Assembly (NCBI GenBank): GCA_037718865.1
Contig: JBBJMP010000011.1
Location: 62,001-126,000, forward strand
Origin: JADCRZ01 sp037718865
Lineage (GTDB): Bacteria; Bacteroidota; Bacteroidia; Chitinophagales; Chitinophagaceae
Direction of reading: 5' to 3'
DNA length: 64,000 nucleotides
Shown in pieces: positions 60,508-64,000 of the stretch (positions are counted from its first letter, which is position 1; the number at the start of each line of letters is the position of its first letter). Both the position numbers and the translations under genes were made by a program. The notes under the pieces were generated by a model. That model had not been told where the DNA came from, did no database searches, and was given only the letters and a program-made list of their open reading frames with translations.

Positions 60508-61533
60508 TTTAACTGCGAAACTTAAGTAATTAATCAGTGATAGTGCGTCCCGGCTTTCACTATCTTTTCGTTTTATGTTTTTGATAACCGCTGTCACTTT
60601 ACTTTGTAATAACAGTTCTTTTTGTTTTTCTGTCCATTTTTTCAGCTTCGCTTCATCAGTAAAAATAGTATTGGCAAATTGATGCAGGTGTTCACAAACA
60701 TGATAATAGTCCAGTATGGATACGGCTAGCGGATAGGCATCTTCTATCCAGTTTTTTATCCATGTTCCCCCATCAGCAATAAATACCAATCGCTTCCCCA
60801 ATCTGCCATACGACTCTATTAACGTATCCATATGGCTGGTAAAATCCTTATGGTTTCCCAGGTGGGCTACGTATTGTGAATGCCTTATCCAGCTTGAGTT
60901 CCCGTTAGGGTCAATGCAAGAGTCGCTCGTAAACATCCTGCCCACTTTTACTTCCTTCCAACCTTCATCCCGGGTTAACAGCATAGAGCCGTCTGCTTCC
61001 ACATACAACACTTCGCCTTTCTTTACCGGTTCTAACGACCGGCAAACATTTACTTCCTTTTCAGCTAACTTGCCGTAGCAATCTGTTACCAGATAAACCT
61101 GGGAGGTACTCACTTGTATATCTATAAATTTTTCCAGCACCTCATTGCATCTTTGATAACAATCCATCTGGCCAGCATACACCAATAGTTCCTGCAAATG
61201 AGGACTTATTTGAAAACCATTCGCACCATTACTAAAACTATGGGTTTTATTTATACTGACTTTCCCAAATTTGGTGAGTGTTTTTTTTTACGCCTGTCGG
61301 CCGGTACGTCACTTATATTTGCTTCCAAGACTGACCTGCCCAGGTCCCGCCATATTTTCTCAAACTCTTTTTCGTAGTCGTAAAAATTATCAATTTTATT
61401 TAAGGCTTGTAATTCTGCATACCGCTTTTGCGCTAAGGCAATGAAATTGGCTTCCGTCATGGGTTGGTAGATTTGGTTTGCCAAATTTAGCCATTTTTTT
61501 ATGCGACAATTTTAAATGCACCCTTTCACAAAT

Positions 61534-62751
61534 ATGAGTGATATTTTCGTTAAATTTCAGTTGAGTGATTTTATTTTTAAAAAGCGAAATCAATTGGTAA
61601 CCGAAATTGATAAGCTTGAGGTTTTTGATACTGTTTCTCATACACAAATACTAGAAGATTTTGTTCGCCGATATACATTGGAACCGTTAAAGTTAAACAA
61701 ACCAGTTCCGGAGGGTGGACACAAAGAAACAAACAGACACATCAAAGACCCATCATCAGGAATAGATATAAAACAAAAGGTATTTGAAGTCAATGTAAGA
61801 TTAACTTTCGAAGGTGAAGGCCAGCTATTTTATTGTCGTCCACCTCTTTGGTATAAAACAGAACCTACTTCTTTTATATTTGATCCGTTTAACAAATATA
61901 TAATCATTACCATTCAACTTGCCGATCTTTCTGAACAGATGTTTCAACATGAAGTGGATAAGGCAGTAAATGAGTGGGAGTTAAATATTCCTGGAATAAA
62001 CGCAGGAGTTCGACCATGGAATTCAGAATTACGTGGGCTTATAGATGCCTTATTAATAGAGAGAAAATTATTTGTTGGCGAGAAGCACCGGTTTCTACAA
62101 AATATTGGTCTTAAAATCAATCCTGCTTCAGATCAGTTTATGATTCCACCTCCAATTGCTAAAAAATTTGTTCCTAAGCCAGTAAGTGATACATCGACGG
62201 AATATAATAAGCAGGTTACTTCCACTCTTCAGGAAGAAGTTTACAATGATATAATAGAGGTACTATATAATGTTGGAAGAGCCATCGAGCGGAAACCGTC
62301 GCTTTACAATCTTAAGTATGAAGAAGATTTACGAGATATGTTTATTTTGTTTCTAGAAACACGCTATGAATCTACAGCCGGTGTTGGCGAGGCTTTTAAT
62401 AAGAAGGGTAAAACAGACATTCTTTTGAAATATACAAAAGATGGCACAAATATCTTTGTTGCCGAATGCAAATTCTGGACTGGACCTAGGAAATATCATG
62501 AAACTATAGATCAGTTATTTGGCTACCTGACGACAAGAGATTCCAAAGCTGCAATAATGATTTTTGTTGACCAAAAGAATTTCCAGGGTGTAATCACCTC
62601 TATTAAAAAAGGAACTCCGAAACATCCTCAATATGAAGCCATTTACAAAGAAAGATATGATTCCTCCTTTGGCTATAAATTTTCACTACCAGATGACCAG
62701 CATAAAATTATCCAAGTGGAAGTGATGCTATTCCATTTTCCCAAATTGTAA
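61534..62751 (+). CDS. PD-(D/E)XK-fold nuclease-like protein of unknown system
   Basis: 405 residues from ATG 61534. The C-terminal third has the nuclease core: E272-like helix ETRYESTAGVGEAFNKKG, then GKTDILLKY with Asp295, and FVAECKFW with Glu311 and Lys313, followed by a helix and QLFGYLTTRDSKAAIMIFV. The N-terminal 230 residues (FIFKKRNQLVTEIDKL, ETNRHIKDPSSGIDIKQKVFEV) match nothing I recognise. The ISKra4-like copy sits only two bases and its target duplication upstream, so the native leader is displaced. A start at 61516 inside the IS end is also in frame. Possible defence nuclease; no methylase is adjacent. Confidence 0.75.
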   Translation: MSDIFVKFQLSDFIFKKRNQLVTEIDKLEVFDTVSHTQILEDFVRRYTLEPLKLNKPVPEGGHKETNRHIKDPSSGIDIKQKVFEVNVRLTFEGEGQLFYCRPPLWYKTEPTSFIFDPFNKYIIITIQLADLSEQMFQHEVDKAVNEWELNIPGINAGVRPWNSELRGLIDALLIERKLFVGEKHRFLQNIGLKINPASDQFMIPPPIAKKFVPKPVSDTSTEYNKQVTSTLQEEVYNDIIEVLYNVGRAIERKPSLYNLKYEEDLRDMFILFLETRYESTAGVGEAFNKKGKTDILLKYTKDGTNIFVAECKFWTGPRKYHETIDQLFGYLTTRDSKAAIMIFVDQKNFQGVITSIKKGTPKHPQYEAIYKERYDSSFGYKFSLPDDQHKIIQVEVMLFHFPKL

Positions 62752-62957
62752 ATTGCTGCTTGGAAGTACCTCATTATTTAACATTTTGGCACGTACTTTA
62801 GCAAGGAGTTAGAGAAACTCAGAATGCTTTTACATTTACATAAAAGATGAAACACTAACTCAATACAAAAAACAATAGATGAGCTTATATTATTCTTTAT
62901 ATCATTCAAACTGGTCTGGAGTATCACTTAATTCACTTTATACTGACCAGTCGCAAA

Positions 62958-63180
62958 ATGAGAATGTTGTGCTGCGCGAGCATTCGAAACCAGCTGGCCC
63001 AAGTGCCGGCCATGATCCAGGCGCTGCAGAAACAGGCCGAGAAACTGGAAGAAACGGCCAAAAGGATAGGGGAGGTGAAAATTCCGGAAGAGGTTAGGGT
63101 CTATAATCATGTCAGGCATAGCACAGAGCCCGTGACCCTTAAATTCCGGTGGATCTTCTTTAGCGTAAGCCTTTTAAATG
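62958..63180 (+). pseudogene. Truncated gene fragment of unknown family
   Basis: The frame gives NQLAQVPAMIQALQKQAEKL, EETAKRIGEVKIPEEVRVYN and HVRHSTEPVTLKFRWIFFS, a helical N-terminal part leading towards a membrane-like segment. It then runs into the IS21-type end at about 63187. Base composition here (G+C-rich codons such as CTGGCCCAAGTGCCG) is unlike the AT-rich nuclease gene before it, so it has a different origin. I do not recognise the family; a conjugation or mobilisation accessory protein is only a guess. Confidence 0.45.
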
Positions 63181-63190
63181 GCTTCAGGAT

Positions 63191-63409
63191 CATTCCGGTG
63201 ATGTTGACCACCCTGATTCAGGATGTCGTTCCGTCAATGTTGACCATTCAAAAAATGGTGTAGCTGTCATTCCGGCGATACTGACCACTTTGATTCAGGA
63301 TGTCATTCTGGCAATGTTGACCACTCTGGAAAAAACAGGTTAACTGTCATTCCGTCGATCGTGACCACCTTGCACCAATGGTCTCACTGTCATTCGGCGA
63401 TCGTGACCA
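63191..63409. repeat. Six imperfect 20-base repeats of the IS21-type end
   Basis: Units of the form CATTCCGGCGATGTTGACCA start at 63191, 63227, 63268, 63304, 63348 and 63391, spaced 36, 41, 36, 44 and 43 bases. The last is one base shorter. Units 1-2 and 3-4, with the shared GATTCAGGATGTC between them, are a tandem duplicated block of about 77-80 bases. They are the probable transposase-binding sites. Confidence 0.75.
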
Positions 63410-63493
63410 TCCCCGGGTAAGTTTTAAGTAATCGTTTTGCTTTGCAGTTTTTCATTTAAAGACTGCACTAACATAGCTGGACAAACGATTTAC

Positions 63494-63979
63494 ATGAGTA
63501 CACTAAAACAGATTATCAGGCACCGAATTAATGGTGTGGCCCTTCAAACCATTGCTAAGGCTGTAGGTATCTCCAGGAACACAGTTAAAAAGTATTTGCG
63601 CTTAATCGAGGTTAAACAACTTAATTACCATGATTTGCTTCAACTCGATGACATGGCTTTGGATGAGTTGTTACAGGATCCTGACGCCCTGGAAGAGGCA
63701 CGTTATCAATTGCTGGCTTCTTTTTTTCCTTACCTGGAAACAGAACTTAGCCGTACAGGTGTAACCCGCTGGGTACTCTGGGGAGAATACAGGCAGCAGC
63801 ATCTTGGCGGTTATAGTTACTCGCAATTTTGTGAACACTTCCGCGATTGGAAAGCCTCCAGGTCCGGTACCCTGCATTTGGAACAAGAGCCGGCTGATAA
63901 GCTCTTTATTAATTTTACAGGTAAAAAACTCTCTATCGTTGATCCGGTAACAGAAGAGGTCGCCCCAGTTGAAGTGTAG
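63494..63979 (+). CDS. istA: IS21-family transposase IstA, N-terminal part, probably frameshifted
   Basis: 161 residues from ATG 63494. Helix-turn-helix at about 12-35 (INGVALQTIAKAVGISRNTVKKYL), then GEYRQQHLGGYSYSQFCEHF and FINFTGKKLSIVD near 137-149, which is where the catalytic core of IstA starts with its first Asp. It ends at TAG 63977-63979 after VEV, whereas IstA is normally about 500 residues. The next frame continues VVIGRDFR, like the expected strand, so a frameshift is likely. The window ends 21 bases later. Confidence 0.7.
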   Translation: MSTLKQIIRHRINGVALQTIAKAVGISRNTVKKYLRLIEVKQLNYHDLLQLDDMALDELLQDPDALEEARYQLLASFFPYLETELSRTGVTRWVLWGEYRQQHLGGYSYSQFCEHFRDWKASRSGTLHLEQEPADKLFINFTGKKLSIVDPVTEEVAPVEV

Positions 63980-64000
63980 TCATTGGAAGGGACTTTCGAT

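Larger units (their letters stand above)
58928..60526 (+). mobile_element. IS4-family insertion sequence, complete
   Basis: 1599 bases. Ends CTCAAGTTTCGCAG and its inverse CTGCGAAACTTAAG (14 bases, one mismatch). 7-base target duplication TAATTAA at 58921-58927 and 60527-60533, inside the orfB of the second ISKra4-like copy. It carries one transposase gene on the plus strand. The insertion is nested, so it arrived after the ISKra4-like copy. Confidence 0.92.
58689..61484 (-). pseudogene. ISKra4-like transposase interrupted by IS4-family insertion
   Basis: orfA (61251-61484) is intact. orfB runs from the A9 run to 60534 and is then broken by the IS4 element after LINY. Its C-terminal part resumes at 58920 and ends at 58689 with VVELIKEAA. 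Without excision no full transposase can be made from this copy. The intact copy at 25961-27217 could act on its ends in trans. Confidence 0.9.
58661..61523 (-). mobile_element. Second ISKra4-like copy, split by an IS4-family element
   Basis: The same perfect 21-base inverted ends as at 25961-27217, with 8-base target duplication TTTCACAA at 58653-58660 and 61524-61531. Subtracting the IS4 element (1599 bases) and its 7-base duplication from 2863 leaves exactly 1257 bases, the length of the intact copy. Every stretch I compared is identical between copies, including the nine-A run (61281-61289). It inserted just before the nuclease gene at 61534. Confidence 0.93.
63187..64000 (+). mobile_element. 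IS21-family element, left end and start of istA
   Basis: The left end, with six subterminal repeats (63191-63409), is followed by istA from 63494. The right part (rest of istA, istB, right end) lies outside the window. The exact outer base cannot be fixed without the other end. Confidence 0.7.

Noticed and set aside
61396..61647. 83-codon minus-strand frame across the IS end
   Set aside because: It runs from the nuclease region into the IS in a frame opposite or alternative to supported genes; a chance frame.
62879..63097. 72-codon frame overlapping the gene stump
   Set aside because: The other frame (NQLAQVPAMIQALQKQAEKL) is more protein-like; this one ends in low-complexity GRETGRNGQKDRGG.
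63191..63409. CRISPR array
   Set aside because: Six units are only 20 bases, imperfect, with uneven 16-24 base gaps that are themselves partly repeated, and they adjoin istA. They are transposon end repeats.

Overview
The window looks like chromosomal DNA of a member of the Bacteroidota, most likely the Chitinophagaceae or a close relative. The evidence is a giant secreted protein with a type IX secretion (T9SS) C-terminal sorting domain, a GLPGLI-family protein beside a TonB-receptor-like protein, DUF1599 and BT_3928-type proteins next to folP, several TAnnTTTG-type promoter boxes and few strong Shine-Dalgarno sites. No rRNA, tRNA or CRISPR array was seen.

Positions 1-13.2 kb (minus strand) hold a surface-structure operon. 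A 3797-residue beta-helix T9SS protein comes first, then a DUF4402 (pilin-like) protein, then an outer-membrane usher-like protein that runs off the left edge. This pairing of a T9SS giant with chaperone-usher-type parts is the most system-like novelty in the window.

Positions 13.4-26 kb carry a YdiJ/GlcD-type FAD/FeS dehydrogenase, a PAP2 phosphatase, a metallophosphoesterase-Omp85 fusion with a possible kinase-like middle domain, a DUF922 putative protease pair, NudK, a Gfo/Idh/MocA oxidoreductase and a nucleoside MFS transporter. Positions 26-27.2 kb are an intact ISKra4-like insertion sequence.

Positions 27.3-48.8 kb are housekeeping: pcm, ndk, nrnA, an FKBP lipoprotein, folP, DUF1599, a DoxX-like protein, an oligopeptide-type permease, DUF721-recF, pdhA, a TPR protein, ribH, a LutA-like protein, an EVE protein, an alpha/beta hydrolase, a zinc-less sirtuin, a saccharopine-dehydrogenase-like protein, gyrA, another TPR protein and a ZIP transporter. 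Intergenic gaps here carry short word-repeat families (GTTCAAGGTT, GCACATCCGCACAT and CACAAAGG types) and several clear terminators.

Positions 48.9-64 kb are accessory. They hold decayed genes (an outer-membrane barrel, a Crp/Fnr regulator), lipoproteins, an LGFP-repeat protein, a TonB-like/GLPGLI pair, a ParE-type toxin-antitoxin pair, a serine recombinase with an HNH protein, and a ceramidase-like membrane protein. A second ISKra4-like copy is split by an IS4-family element and abuts a PD-(D/E)XK nuclease gene. A truncated gene and an IS21-family end with six subterminal repeats close the window. The nested insertions have exact target duplications, so the order of events can be read directly.
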